A stretch of DNA of 64,000 nucleotides from Acanthosepion esculentum (GCA_964036315.1 OZ038485.1:97175360-97239359); one strand, 5' to 3'; positions 1-11,447 are shown, numbered from the stretch's first letter. Numbers and translations: made by a program. The notes: generated by a model from the letters alone, not told the origin.

Positions 1-469
1 CCTAAAACAATTTAAAAGGGATTCTGAAGTTCTGTTAATGTTATTGCTCTTTCCAGTACTTATGGAGGAGTGTTACGTGGCTGATTTGTTAGAACGTTCG
101 CTTTTCGATCATGAGACCCAAGTTCAAATCGCGCTATGGACAATTTCTCAGGAAGGTGACCTCTTGATATTATCGGTCTGTAGAAGCGATCTCAGCGTGC
201 GGCACTTATGGAAAGTGCCTGAAAACCATACCACCGATTCACCCAACCCTTGTGAGTGAAATTAGGCATACGGTACTTTTTTAGCTAGCAAGTCAACGCG
301 ATTCAACCATATTCAGACTCACACCAAATAATACCCTCTGCAACTAAGGTTCGCTCAGCATAGCTACCGTATAAACCACAGGTTGGCCGTGTGGGTGTTG
401 AACAAACACAAATATACCTGAGCAGGAGTCTGCAATATGGATTGGCTAGCAGACAGGCATACTAGCGGG

Positions 470-1045
470 CAGCCGTTGCTTATTGTTGGAGGTTTCCTTT
501 CTAACCTTTTGTTTGAATTAGTGGGGAACGCTAACATCTTCATTATGTTATTATTTTCTCTTCGTGTTACATGTAAGAACCAAATTATTATTGCTGATGA
601 AAGTCCTCAACTGATGTGGTTTCTGTCATTTGCTACAGTTTTTTGCAATTACGTAGCGCGCGACGAGGTTCGAAATAGGTTGCTCTTCGTTAGAGACTTC
701 ATTCGCTGGAAACCAGTTTCACCATTGATCTGAGAAAGCTCATGTATACTGCTCACAGCTCGGGCATCTCGAGGCGGTGTAATAGTTAGCAAGCTTGTCT
801 GGCTACAGCATTTACGACTGAGTAGTGAGTTCGATCCTCACTGGGTGCCTCTCTCCTGTCGGCCTTGTGCTACATCTAAGCTACGCTTGGAAAAGCATTA
901 CTGCTGATAGTTTAGATATTTCTGAACGAGTTTAGAGCCACGAATGACATTCATATGAAAGTCTCGAGAAAATAACTTGAGTTTTTATGTTTTGGGGGTT
1001 TATGTTTTTGCTTTTTAGCAGTTTGCGGTAATCTTTGTTGTCAAT
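470..1045 (+). repeat. Dispersed repeat D1, copy A (interrupted by a SINE)
   Basis: Aligns by eye with 9680-10095: both run through the same stretch around TTTGTTTGAATTA, then a region starting AAGTCCTCA, and a shared tail TGATAGTTT.GATATTTCTGAAC. Copy A carries an extra ~140 bp between the two halves, which is the SINE at 762-893. The reading frame at 437-733 lies inside this repeat and is not a gene. Bases 1-470 resemble units of the 97-bp array near 9.1-9.7 kb only in places (TTATTGCTCTTTCCAGTA). Confidence 0.7.
762..893 (+). mobile_element. tRNA-derived SINE, family S1, copy 1
   Basis: Head resembles a tRNA: A-box-like TGTAATAGTTAGCA, B-box-like GTTCGATCCTC, a 5-bp T-arm GTGAG/CTCAC, and an acceptor-like pair GGCATCT/GGGTGCC. 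The segment GTGTAATGGTTAGCA of the family is like tRNA-Gln/Glu. The body after the head ends in CTACGCTTGGAAAA. It splits repeat D1, as shown by the uninterrupted copy near 9.96 kb. The duplication of TACTGCT on both sides is short and imperfectly placed. Confidence 0.75.
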
Positions 1046-1690
1046 ATCCATGGAGATCCCATGCCTTCAGATAATAACTATCAAACGCATATGACTGGGT
1101 AGGAAAGGTAATGCATTGAGAACTGTGCAAAACAAGATTTTATCATAAACTAGAAAATATCGTGGAGAATAAAAACATGAAATTCTCTAAATTTTTGATA
1201 TCTCGATGGTTTACTCATTTCAGACAAAAACATCAGATCAATTCCTAAAGTACCGGTGAAAAAAGTTGTCAGACGTTTGATGTCATTGTTCCAGTAGAAT
1301 CCAGTTAATTTGAAATAAAGAGCTATACCGAAAAAATTTTGCATTTTGGCAGAGATCTACAATCTTAGGATATATCGGTTTGATTTTAAACCCACAATTA
1401 CTGGCGTGCTTGGAACAGTCCAGAACAGACTTGCAAAACAGTTGGAAGAAGTATAAATCCGTTGCATGCTCACAATATTCAAGTAACATTACTAAAAATC
1501 GCCTATATATCAAATACTGAGGAGAAAGCTGGCGTATTCAGGAAGCTTGTTGACACTAGATCTCCAATCTCTATTTATTTTTTTTTTTTTATACTATGTC
1601 ACTTCAGACATTTCAGCAATTATGGCTCTCCACAACACCCTATATTTTGTTGCATTAAATAATATATGGTTTTTGGCTAATACTCTTCGT
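1046..1690. other. Unrecognised AT-rich stretch
   Basis: Short reading frames on both strands here (to 76 codons) show no recognisable domain. A poly-T run lies at about 1577-1590. I see no repeat shared with the rest of the window. Confidence 0.5.
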
Positions 1691-1699
1691 CCTTGTTCT

Positions 1700-3250
1700 A
1701 CTCTAACGCGTTAAGTGCGTTAACCGCTTCTTTTGGTGTCATTATAGCCTGTGAATGTTAAATTCCATAGGCCTTCTTTCCTTTTTATATGTCCTTGTTG
1801 TGCCATCCATTTACTCGGGCACGTTAAGTAGATTATTCTCTGTTTCCCGGCTTTAGCTTTCAATATGCCTTGTGAGTGTTAAATTCTCTGGGCCTTCTTT
1901 CCTTTTTATATCTCCTTGTTTTGCCATCCATTTACTCAATCTCCTTAAGTAGATTATTCTCTGTTTCCCGGTTTTAGCTTTCAATATTTCCTGTGAGTGT
2001 TAAATTCTCTGGGCTTTCTTTCCTTATTATACGTCCTTGATTTGCCATCCATTTACTCGGGCTCGTTAAGTAGGTTATTCGCTGTTTAACCGTCTTGTCT
2101 TCTCTTGTCTTGTCTTCAATATGCCTTGAGGGTCTTAAATTCTGCCTGTGAATGTTAAATTCTCTAGGGTTTCTTTCCTTTTTATATGTCATTGTTTTGC
2201 CATCCATTCACTCAATCTCGTTAAGTAGATTATTCTCTGTTTCTCGGTTTTAGCTTTCAATATGCCTTGTGAGTGTTAAATTCTCTGGGCTTTCTTTCCT
2301 CATTGTATGTCCTTGATTTACCATTCATTTACTCAGGCTCGTTAAGTAGGTTAATCGCTGTTTAACCGTCTTGCTTTGTCTTCAATATGCCTTGAGGGTC
2401 TTAAATTCTCCTGGCTTACTTTCTCCGTTATATATGCTTGTTTTGTCATCCATTTAAACTAAGGAAGTAGGTTACTCGCTGTCTGCCTTCCTTCCTTTGC
2501 TTTCAATATATCTCTTCAGTGTTAAATTCCCTAAGCCTTCTTTCCTCGTCATATATCATTTTTAGACATCCATTCGCATAACTCGTTAGGTAGGTTACTC
2601 ACTGTATCACATGATTATTTTACTTTTTAATACACCTCGTCAGTGTTATATTTTCTAGGTCGCCTTTCCTCATTGTGTCACAGAAATCTCGGCTATCTCT
2701 TTCTAAGAATTATTTTACTTGCAGTCACTGATTTCTCTAAAACGTTCTCGTTAACTACTTACTCTTTTCGTATTATTCTCTGTATTCGTCGATACGTCAA
2801 ATCCGTTCTTCATCTGGGTAGAGATGGTCAAGAATTAGGTGTCTTGTAAAAGATTAGACAATAAATAACCATTCCCGACTATTTTTCTTTCATGAACATT
2901 TCTTCTTCGTCTTCTTCTTCTTCTTCTTGCGCCCTCTCCTCTCAGGACGTAGACGAAAATGGCCATCCACTATTTCCTATCCTTTGTAGCTCTTAATAAG
3001 TTTTGCCTTTCTGTTATTTCACCTAAACCCGGTTCTGCCTTCCATTTATTCAAGCTCACTAAGCAGGTTATGCATTGTTTTCCTCTTTCCCTCTTGCCTC
3101 AATCTGTCTTGTGTGTATCATATTTCCCAAGCACTCTTTCCTTTTTATGTGACCTAGATTTACTTAAACTCTTTAATTCGCTTACTCTATATTTCTGTTA
3201 CCTTCAATAGGTCCTGTGAGTGTTATATTCTCTGAGTCCTCTTTCCTCGA
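1700..3250 (+). repeat. Tandem array T1, ~120-bp degenerate units
   Basis: Units repeat the order TTAAATTCTCTGGGC, TTTCTTTCCTTTTTATA, CATCCATTTACTC, GTTAAGTAG.TTATTC, TTTCAATATGCCT. The TTCTTTCC block recurs near 1770, 1890, 2010, 2166, 2288, 2413, 2533 and 2657, spacing about 119-125 bp except one longer step. Looser units continue to about 3250 and one related unit lies near 5650-5790. Reading frames inside are artefacts of the array. Confidence 0.8.
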
Positions 3251-3259
3251 TATCTTCGT

Positions 3260-3900
3260 TCCTCGTGTATTCTATCCACAGTGGGGTGTCAGCTATCCTT
3301 GATAAAACAGAATGTGTAAAAATGATAGCTCTGCATTTTTCAATGATTCAAGAAACGAATTAAATTTCCTCATCCCGGAACACGCCAGATGACCTTACCA
3401 ATTGTACAACTACTACTCAATGAAACGGTGTATTTTGGAAAGACTTCTCTAGAGACAAACAGACATTTGGCTTTTGGCTTTGCTAGCGCGTAGGAAAAGA
3501 CTTTTTTTTCTAAAATTACACCAAGCGGATGCAGGAAATGTTTGCAGTCTGTTTTAAAACGTTAGTCATGTGGGCGTAGAGGCAATTACTGAACAAAACG
3601 AAGCCATCATGGATTTGGTGGCAATAATAATGGCCGCCAGATATGTAATAATAAAAATAATAATAAATATGCATATGTGGGCGTTAATGAATTTGCTATT
3701 AATAACGAAAAACATTATTATTTTGTTAACGATATATTATGAATAGTAAAAGTATTTGTATTGCTATTATTGTTAATAAATGTAAAATATAACAGGAATA
3801 AAATATCTTGATATGTAATCGTTAGCGACATACAGTACGAGGCCTTAATATTTGAAAATTTCAGTAGAAAGACTGTGATGCTCCAATCTCCGAAAAACAG
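3260..3900. other. Unrecognised stretch with ATA-rich runs
   Basis: Contains an (ATA)-rich patch at about 3625-3670 and otherwise no element I recognise. It is directly followed by the truncated LINE at 3905. Confidence 0.4.
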
Positions 3901-3904
3901 TAAG

Positions 3905-4603
3905 TAACTTCTTGAGAGATCCTCTTTGCGACTACTCTGCCTCACGTTGACTGCTGACCTGAGATGGAACAAATACATTGAGTCAATAGCTTGGAAATTT
4001 GGCTCCCTGTGCCACGCCAGGAAATTTTTCTCGCCGGAGTCGATCCTTCAAATCTACAAATCAACCATTCGCCCTTGCATAGAGTATTGCTGCCATATAT
4101 GGTCTGGTGCCCCTTATGTTCGTCTCAAGGTTCATGATAAGATCCAGAGACGGATATGCAACGTAACTGACTCTGATCTGGCATCTCGTCTGCAGTCGTT
4201 CTCTCACAAACGTGCCGTCACCTCCTTCTGTCTTTTTTACACTTTCATGGTAACTGTTCCGAGGAGCTGCTTTCGCTGGTTCCCAAACTTCATGAATTTA
4301 AGCGTTCTACTAGGCTGGCATCTCGCTCTCACCCTTTCACTGTTGAAACTGTTAAATGTAGCCGTCTCTTCTACTCCAATAGATTCATGTCTCGTACCTC
4401 TCGCCTGTGGAAATCTCGCCCCTTTTCTTGTTTCTCTGATAGCTATAATCTCCAACTATTCAAATGTAATGTCAATCGATGTCTCCAGATGCCCTGATCT
4501 ATCACCTATCCTTCTCTTCATCCTTTCTTTTATCACTCCTATTTGCCCGAGCTCCAACTCTCTGTAACCCCTTGCGTGCTAGTGGCTTGCTTGGGGTGAA
4601 ACG

Positions 4604-4604
<1 letters not shown>
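3905..4604 (+). pseudogene. LINE-A copy 1: reverse-transcriptase C-terminal region, 5'-truncated
   Basis: Encodes the conserved region that follows the RT palm in CR1/Jockey-like non-LTR retrotransposons: DLRWNKYIESIA, then IRPCIEYCCHIWSG, then DKIQRRICNV. Compared with copy 2 it lacks four bases near 4245, which shifts the frame, so the LYxYFHGN...CFPD part is read in another frame. The 3' end carries the family tail CCTTGCGTG...GGGGTGAAACGCTT and runs into a (TA)n tract instead of poly(A). Upstream RT palm and endonuclease are absent. LINE family name is inference; LINE identity is secure. Confidence 0.85.

Positions 4605-4649
<45 letters not shown>
4605..4649. repeat. (TA)n microsatellite between two LINE copies
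   Basis: Uninterrupted TA dinucleotides joining the tail of LINE-A copy 1 to the first base of copy 2. Confidence 0.95.
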
Positions 4650-4650
<1 letters not shown>

Positions 4651-5474
4651 CTTCTCGAGAGTTCCTCTCTGCGGCTGCTCGGTCTCACGCTGTCCGCTGA
4701 TCTGAGATGGAACAAATACATCGAGTCAATTGCATCATCCACCGCTAGAAAAGTTGGTTCCCTGTGCCGAGCCAGGAAATTCTTCTCCCCTGAATCGATC
4801 CTCCAGGTCTATAAGTCTACCATTCGACCTTGCATGGAGTATTGCTGCCATTTATGGTCTGGGGTCCCTGCGTGTTGCCTCGGGGTTCTTGATAAGATCC
4901 AGAGACGGATATGCAATGTGATTGGCCCTGATCTGTCATCTCGTCTGCAGTCGCTCTCTCAGAGACGCAATGTTGCATCACTCTGCCTTTTCTACAAGTA
5001 CTTCCACGGTAATTGCTCTGAGGAGTTGCTTTCACTTGTCCCTAAGCCTCGTGAATTCAAGCGTCCTACGAGGCTGGCATCCCGTTCCCACCCCTTCACC
5101 GTTGAAACTGTTAGGTGTAGACGTCTTTTCTACTCCAATAGCTTCATGTCACGCACATCTCGCCTATGGAACTCCCTTCCCTATTACTGTTTCCCTGACA
5201 AATACAATCTCCAACGGTTTAAGTGTAGCGTCAATCGTCATCTCCAGTTGCCTTGATCTATCCACTTCCTGACATCTTCCATTCCTATCTGCTCTCGCTC
5301 TATATCTCCCGTAACCTCCCCACCTCGATCGGCCCTCCGTCCTTCTCTTTCTCCACATCCCTTCCTTTACCACTCCTATCTGCTCTTCCTCCAACCCTTC
5401 TGTAACCCCTTGCGTGATAGTGGCCACCGGCCTTGCTCGGGGTGATACGCTTAAAAAAAAAAAAAAAAAAAAAA
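4650..5474 (+). pseudogene. LINE-A copy 2: RT C-terminal region with poly(A) tail
   Basis: One frame is open from about 4656 to the stop at 5256 (about 200 codons). Motifs in order: DLRWNKYIES, TARKVGSLCRARKFFSPES, IRPCMEYCCHLWSG, LDKIQRRICNVIGPDL, LCLFYKYFHGNCS, SRTSRLWNSLP, CFPDKYNLQRFK. The 3' UTR ends in the tail CCTTGCTCGGGGTGATACGCTT followed by 22 A residues (5453-5474). This is the best-preserved LINE-A end in the window and defines the family tail. It starts at the same internal position as copy 1 (AACTTCTYGAGAG). No RT palm or endonuclease is present, so it is dead on arrival. Confidence 0.9.
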
Positions 5475-6004
5475 TATATCGACATTCAAGATTTTCTATA
5501 AATAGAGAGAAATACGAAATTATCTCAGTCAAGATGAGGGTGTTGAGAAGACACGATGTCATTCAAAACGTAAGCAGTCATGACTTGGCACAAGCTCTTG
5601 TAACTATTTTTTAACTTTTGTCCCTTTATCAAGCTACCGATCCCCGCCCCGCCATCCATTCATACGAGCTCATCACACAGGTCGCTTGCTACTGTCTACT
5701 GTCCTTTTTGCCTTCGATATGCTCTGTGGGTTTCAAATTATCCAAACCGTCCTTCCTCATTTTGTGTCCCTGAAATTTAAAGTATTTTTTGTTTCCATTT
5801 TCTTTACGACATCCTCGATACTTATACGTCCAGGGCATTCTCAGCATCCTTCTGTAGAACATCATTTCTGTTGCCTAATCTGTGGGTAGATTCTCTAGAA
5901 TTCACTGCCATGTAGGAGGACAGATATTACATAACAGTTCAACATTCTTTTCTTTGTTTCTAGCGAAATATTCCAGATTCTTATAATGTTACTTATTTTT
6001 TTAA
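5475..6004. other. Unclassified stretch with one T1-like unit
   Basis: About 5640-5790 resembles one unit of array T1 (CATCCATTCAT, GCTCATCACACAGGT, TTCGATATGCTCTGTGGG). Nothing else is recognised. Confidence 0.4.
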
Positions 6005-6545
6005 ATAATTTCACACCAAGCAAGGCGATAAAGCCCCTAAGATGTAAGAGGTTACTGAGGATGAAAGACAACAGAGTAAAAGAAAATGACAAAAAGTTAC
6101 TGAAGAGAAGCTACAATAAAAATTCAATGGCAAGAAGCTGGAAGAGAGTTCCACAAGCGAGAGGTGCTTGAGAAGAAATATTAGAATAGAACTTACGGAC
6201 AGGTTTAGCAATTTCAGCTATAAACTTATGTGACCTAACAACCAATCCAGTACTAAGCTTAAAGTCATGAAGTCGATGTTCATCAGAATAATTACCATGA
6301 AAATAATTGTAGGAAAGGCACATAGAAACTATATTGCGGCAGTGAGAAAAAGATTGAAACAGAGATGCCAGTTCGTGACCAATAATATTTCAGATTCTTC
6401 TTTGGATTTTGTACAGAATGTCAAGATACCCAGACCAAATGTAACAAGAATATTCAATGCAAGGACGAATAGTAGGTTTATAAAGGTGAAGGGCAGATTC
6501 GGGAGAAAACAAAAATGTCAAACACGATACAGTGAACCAAATTTC
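6005..6545 (-). pseudogene. LINE-A copy 3, antisense and decayed
   Basis: On the minus strand the fragment reads, in more than one frame, IRPCIEYSCYIWSG, YKIQRRI and YNYFHGNYSDE, then a damaged tail part, and ends with the LINE-A tail (reverse complement of TTTCACACCAAGCAAGGCGAT at about 6010-6031). Divergence from copy 2 is clearly higher and several frameshifts are present. Confidence 0.8.
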
Positions 6546-6689
6546 TGAGGAACTTTCGCCGTTCCACTGCGAATTCGAATTTTGGTGCTGCCATTTCTAT
6601 CTTCTCTTAAAATGATTCCCAGATATTGAAACTACTAAACTTGATTTTTATTTCTCTTTCTGCATAATAAAATTATGCGCTTATTTGTT

Positions 6690-7835
6690 TAACGGCATGT
6701 CAACTCCTCATGGGTCATTTAACGCTGAAATTTAATTTTCTTTAGAGCTTTGGTACTTTTCTTATTTACTATTAAAATCTATAGTTTGAACTTATTTTTA
6801 CTATTAAAATTTATAGTTTGGACTTATTTTTACTATTAAAATCTATAGTTTGAACTTATTTTTACTATTAAAATCTATAGTTTGAACTTATTTTTTATTA
6901 TTAAAATCTATGGTTTGAACTTATTTTTTACTATTAAAATCTATGGTTTGAACTTATTTTTACTATTAAAATCTATAGTTTGAACTTATTTTTTACTATT
7001 AAAATCTATAGTTTGAACTTATTTTTTACTATTAAAATCTATAGTTTGAACTTATTTTTTACTATTAAAATCTATAGTTTGAACTTATTTTTTACTATTA
7101 AAATCTATAGTTTGAACTTATTTTTTACTATTAAAATCTATAGTTTGAACTTATTTTTTACTATTAAAATCTATAGTTTGAACTTATTTTTTACTATTAA
7201 AATCTATAGTTTGAACTTATTTTTTACTATTAAAATCTATAGTTTGAACTTATTTTTTACTATTAAAATCTATAGTTTGAACTTATTTTTTACTATTAAA
7301 ATCTATAGTTTGAACTTATTTTTTACTATTAAAATCTATAGTTTGAACTTATTTTTTACTATTAAAATCTATAGTTTGAACTTATTTTTTACTATTAAAA
7401 TCTATAGTTTGAACTTATTTTTTACTATTAAAATCTATAGTTTGAACTTATTTTTTACTATTAAAATCTATAGTTTGAACTTATTTTTTACTATTAAAAT
7501 CTATAGTTTGAACTTATTTTTTACTATTAAAATCTATAGTTTGAACTTATTTTTTACTATTAAAATCTATAGTTTGAACTTATTTTTTACTATTAAAATC
7601 TATAGTTTGAACTTATTTTTTACTATTAAAATCTATAGTTTGAACTTATTTTTTACTATTAAAATCTATAGTTTGAACTTATTTTTTACTATTAAAATCT
7701 ATAGTTTGAACTTATGTTTTACTATTAAAATCTATAGTTTGAACTTATGTTTTACTATTAAAATCTATAGTTTGAACTTATGTTTTACTATCAAAATCTA
7801 ATTGCTGGTATTTTTACTATAAAAATGTTTTTTTT
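6690..7835 (+). repeat. Element R copy with a 33-bp minisatellite core
   Basis: Starts with the element-R left part (TTTGTTTAACGGCATGTCAAC...GGGTCATTTAACG), followed from about 6765 by some 31 tandem units of 32-33 bp based on GAACTTATTTTTTACTATTA + AAATCTATAGTTT, and closes with AATTGCTGGTATTTTTACTA. The first units are 32 bp and variable; those from about 6980 on are 33 bp and nearly identical. Because 33 is divisible by three, a 273-codon frame stays open through the array with an 11-residue repeat (NLFFTIKIYSL). I treat that frame as an artefact. The last three full units share a T-to-G change. Confidence 0.85.
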
Positions 7836-7972
7836 ATACTTTCCGAGTGTAATTATTAGTGGCGCTGATGTGTGTTTATGTCCTGGTTTTGTTGAAGTTA
7901 TATTTTGAAATATAGTTTCATTTCTTTAAGAAATAGGCTGACATCAATTCTTCTTCTTATAATAGCCGAATT

Positions 7973-8108
7973 GGGCACCTCGAGGTGGTGTAATGGTTAG
8001 CAAGCTTGTCTCGCTAGAACAATTACGACTGAGTAGTGAGTTCGATCCTCACTGGGTGCCCCATACTTTCGGCCTTGTGCCACATCTGAGCTACGCTTGG
8101 AAAATCAC
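7973..8108 (+). mobile_element. tRNA-derived SINE, family S1, copy 2, with perfect TSD
   Basis: A 136-bp insertion flanked by identical 15-bp copies of TATAATAGCCGAATT (7958-7972 and 8109-8123). The first ~88 bp fold as a tRNA-like head: acceptor GGCACCT/GGGTGCC, A-box-like TGGTGTAATGGTTAGC, B-box-like GTTCGATCCTC, T-arm GTGAG/CTCAC. The tRNA-unrelated body GGCCTTGTGCCACATCTGAGC is shared with copy 1. It sits at the left edge of repeat D2. The perfect TSD suggests this is one of the younger insertions here. Confidence 0.9.
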
Positions 8109-8123
8109 TATAATAGCCGAATT

Positions 8124-8905
8124 ACTTGCGCCTTGCTGCGTGTCACGCATTTTATGATTTTTGTAAGAAAGTGATGATTGATTTTAAATCATTGTTATAA
8201 TTTGTGGGGAAAAATTATTCATTTCAATATTACTCAATGATCTTGCCGATGTGACCTCCATCTTCTGGCTTTCTCTTTCTGTATTTTTGATAGAAGTTAT
8301 TCCCTTCTTCAAATTTAAATTTAATTTAAATCAAAGTGGAAAAATCAGTGGTGGGATTGTGCAAAAACAGTTTGATCTGATCCCTTTGCTATATACTTGA
8401 TGCAATACTTGATTGAATGAATTTATGAGCAGATTTCAATGCTGATATGACAGTTTAATCTGCAGCAAATATGTATTGTAAGTCACTACCCACTGATTGG
8501 TGATTTCTAGCTCAACTTGACGTTGGTATTATCTCATTTTAATCTAGCTGATGTGACCTCCATCTTCTGGCTTTCTCCTATCTTTTGGATAAGAATCATT
8601 TAAATCAAAGGGGAAAATATTTCAGTGGAGGTGCACCCCAAGGACACCCTTTGATCAAAATGAAATATACTTATACAAGTACACTAGGAGTCAATCACTT
8701 TAATTTATATCAAAGGGGGAAAATCAGTGGGAGTTTATGCCATCCCCCACCTCAGGAACCCCGTTTATCAAAATGAAATATACTTATCAAAGTACTCTGG
8801 TTAATGTAGATTCATAATATATATAGTTATGGGGGACTATCTCCAAAACCCTAGGAGGAGTTCGATAACAAACAGACAGATAAAGGCTACAACTTTATAT
8901 ATATA
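8124..8905 (+). repeat. Dispersed repeat D2, copy A
   Basis: Shares long near-identical blocks with 33285-33775: CCTTGCTGCGTGTCAC, GATTTTAAATCATTGTTATA, GATGTGACCTCCATCTTCTG, CTCCAAAACCCTAGGAGGAG and GGCTACAACTTTATATATAT. Copy A contains extra sequence (about 8345-8540) not seen in copy B. Ends in (TA)n(GA)n. No terminal inverted repeat or coding capacity seen; family unknown to me. Confidence 0.75.
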
Positions 8906-9061
8906 TATATATAGAGAGAGAGAGATGACAATAATAATGGTACTATTAGCCGTTTCCTCATAAGGAAACATTTGGCATTCTTTGGCCGAGCAGTATTTTC
9001 CCACTTGGATTTTATGAAATTTAAAAAAAAGAAATCTTTCTCTTATAACAATATTTTAGGC

Positions 9062-9720
9062 AAATAACTTTCTCAAGTCTAGTAACTGTTATCACACTTT
9101 CCAGTATTGACAGGTTTTTCCTTCCAGATCTTTTATTTGAAGTAGTGTGGAATGTCAACGTCTAGCTTTCTCAAGTCCAGTACCTGTTATCGTTCTTTCC
9201 AGTATTGATAGGGGTTTCCTTCCTGATCTTTTATTTGAAGTAGTGCATAATGTCATAGTCTAGCATAGTCTGGCGCAGCAGCTGTTATCGCTCTTTCCAG
9301 TATTGATAGGGGTTTTCTTCCTGATCTTTTATTTGAAGTAGTGTGGAATGTCAACGTCAAGCTTTCTCAAGTCCAGTAGCTGTTATCGCTCTTTCCGGTA
9401 TTGATACGGGTTTCCTTTCTGATCTTTTATTTGAACTAGACGGAATGTCAAGGTGTAGCTTTCTCAAGTCCAGTAGCTGTTACCGCGCTTTCCAGTATTG
9501 ATAGGTGTTTTCGTTCTGATCTTTTATTTGAACTAGTGCAGAATGTCATGGTCTAGCTTTCTCAAGTCCAGTAGCTATTATCGTTCTTTCCAGTATTGAT
9601 AGGGGTTTCCTTCCTGATCTTTTATTTGAAGTAGTGCGGAATGTCAAGTTCTAGCTTTCTCAAGTCCAGTTAGTGTTATTGCTCTTTCCGGTATTAATTA
9701 TGTTTTATTGCTAACCTTTG
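9062..9720 (+). repeat. Tandem array T2, ~97-bp units
   Basis: About seven units with CTTTCTCAAGTC recurring near 9069, 9167, 9362, 9459, 9557 and 9654; the unit in between has a mutated start. Each unit contains GTTATCGCTCTTTCCAGTATTGATAG-like and GATCTTTTATTTGAA.TAG blocks. The last, divergent unit grades into repeat D1 copy B. Confidence 0.85.
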
Positions 9721-10095
9721 GTTTGAATTAATGTGGAACCTCATGCTTCTTCATTATGAAATTATTTCCTCTTCGTGTTTTATGTGATATCCATTTTAGT
9801 GGCCGCTGCTTTTGAAAGTCCTCATGCGATATGGTTTCAGATATTTTATATAGTTCTTTGTTTGTAGATTCTGTAGCGCCAGTCAAAAAAATTCGAAGAT
9901 GGTTGGTCTTCGCCAACACTCACTGTTTTAACTCGCTCAAAGCCATTCTTTACTATTGATTTGATAAAACTGTTACATACATCTGATAGTTTGGATATTT
10001 CTGAACTGGTTTGAGGCTATTTAAGAACATAATTCAAGTATTTTTGTTAAGGTTTTGGTTATGTAGCAATTGGCGGTATTGGGCGAAACTACTAT
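9680..10095 (+). repeat. Dispersed repeat D1, copy B
   Basis: Counterpart of 470-1045 without the SINE. Shares TTTGAATTA.TG.GGAAC, CTTCATTATG, AAGTCCTCA and GATATTTCTGAAC. Its left part is homologous to one unit of array T2, so D1 probably includes T2 units. Confidence 0.7.
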
Positions 10096-11090
10096 TAGTG
10101 CAGCCTATTCTATATTCAATTTCCTTAACTCCTATAATAAATTTGCTATAAAAAATCCATACACAGATGTACATAAAGCATTCAGTATTTACTAATTCCC
10201 TATCTTGAAATTTTATGATGGAATCAATACATGTGTTTTCATTTCAATTCCAGGTCATAATCTCAGTTTTGGGGTCTTATTTCTTGGAACACTTGTTAGA
10301 GGACGTTACTGATGGGTTGATATTTTGTTCAAGATTATTCTTATCCAAACTATGAATATCAATAATGTCAGCATACGATCCAATCATTATCAATCTATTG
10401 GCCTAAGGAGGGAAAGCAGGGTTACTATTAGTCTCCTGTTAGTTCATTCGTTTGAGATGCGGTATGGGATGATTACATGAATAATGTATACATGCAATAC
10501 AGTTCAAAAGTTTGAAGACAGACTCAGAAATGAGATGAACTTGACAGAAGAAGGAAAAAAAAATGATAAAGAACTCTTAGAGTGATTGAAAAAAGAATGG
10601 AATCAATTATCAAACTTATTCTTTTGCAACGAATATCAAAAATTCGTTCTGCAGTAATCAAGGTTAAAGTGCGGATATTTTGATGTGAGCAAAATTTCAT
10701 CATTGCTTTTTTTTGCTTTTTTGTCGTAATAAAATTTCTACGAAAAATCATGTATCACTTATTTTTTAATCATGTATAATAATTTTCGATTGTTTAAACT
10801 ATAAAACAATTAAATTTATTTATTTATTTATTTTTGCTTTATTCGCTTAATAAATAACGCATTTCTATATTGCAATCCTTTCCAAGGGCTTTTATTTAAA
10901 AGCTTGCAGTATTTGCTGTAACGGTGTAATCATATCATTAGAGTGAATGAAAGCCTCGACCTATTCGTTTTATAAATCCTACCAGGGTTTCAAAAACTGC
11001 CAGAAATGTAAATATCAAATTTGTTTTCCTTTTTGCTAAAAAACACCAAGTTTATAAGATTAGGAAAATATTCAAAACAACGGAGGTGAG
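10096..11090. other. Unrecognised AT-rich stretch
   Basis: Only short reading frames and a TTTA-type run at about 10816-10835. No recognised element. Confidence 0.4.
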
Positions 11091-11174
11091 ATGAGGTGTG
11101 AAGGAATCGGGTTAGTTAGAGGTGTCAGGTGGATGTTACAGTCAAGAATGGTGGTGGAATGTTTCGCAGGCTGC

Positions 11175-11245
11175 AAAGCGAAGTCGGTGGGCCGAATTCG
11201 AATTCCAGTCGCGTTCGAACACTCAGTTTCACGCATATATGAATC
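11175..11245 (+). repeat. Possible S3-type SINE fragment
   Basis: GAATTCGAATTCCAGTCG at about 11194 is like the B-box region of the S3 SINE copies at 27.7 kb and 56.3 kb, followed by a loosely similar TTTCACGCATATATGAATCC. The head cannot be seen, so this is a weak call. Confidence 0.3.
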
Positions 11246-11447
11246 CAATTCAGCACGCAGCTATAGGTTAAATAGTAGAGTAGACTAGGCTTTTCAGCCT
11301 TGGTTGGAAGACGCTCAACTCTGGATGCAAAACCGTTTTGGCATAGGCCGAGCAACTTCAACCCCGTGAAAAGTCAACTTGTTACGAGAGCTACAAACAC
11401 GCCTAGCATGTTCAAGCTGTGACAAAATACTCCACCCTTGGATTGTA

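Noticed and set aside
1700..3250. Possible repetitive protein gene
   Set aside because: Unit lengths vary around 120 bp, stops fall in every frame, and units diverge freely.
6980..7801. 273-codon open frame with an 11-residue hydrophobic repeat
   Set aside because: It is the translation of a 33-bp minisatellite; openness follows from the unit length, and neighbouring 32-bp units break the frame.
8585..8776. 63-codon frame in repeat D2
   Set aside because: The other D2 copy (33.5 kb) does not keep the frame, so there is no sign of selection.
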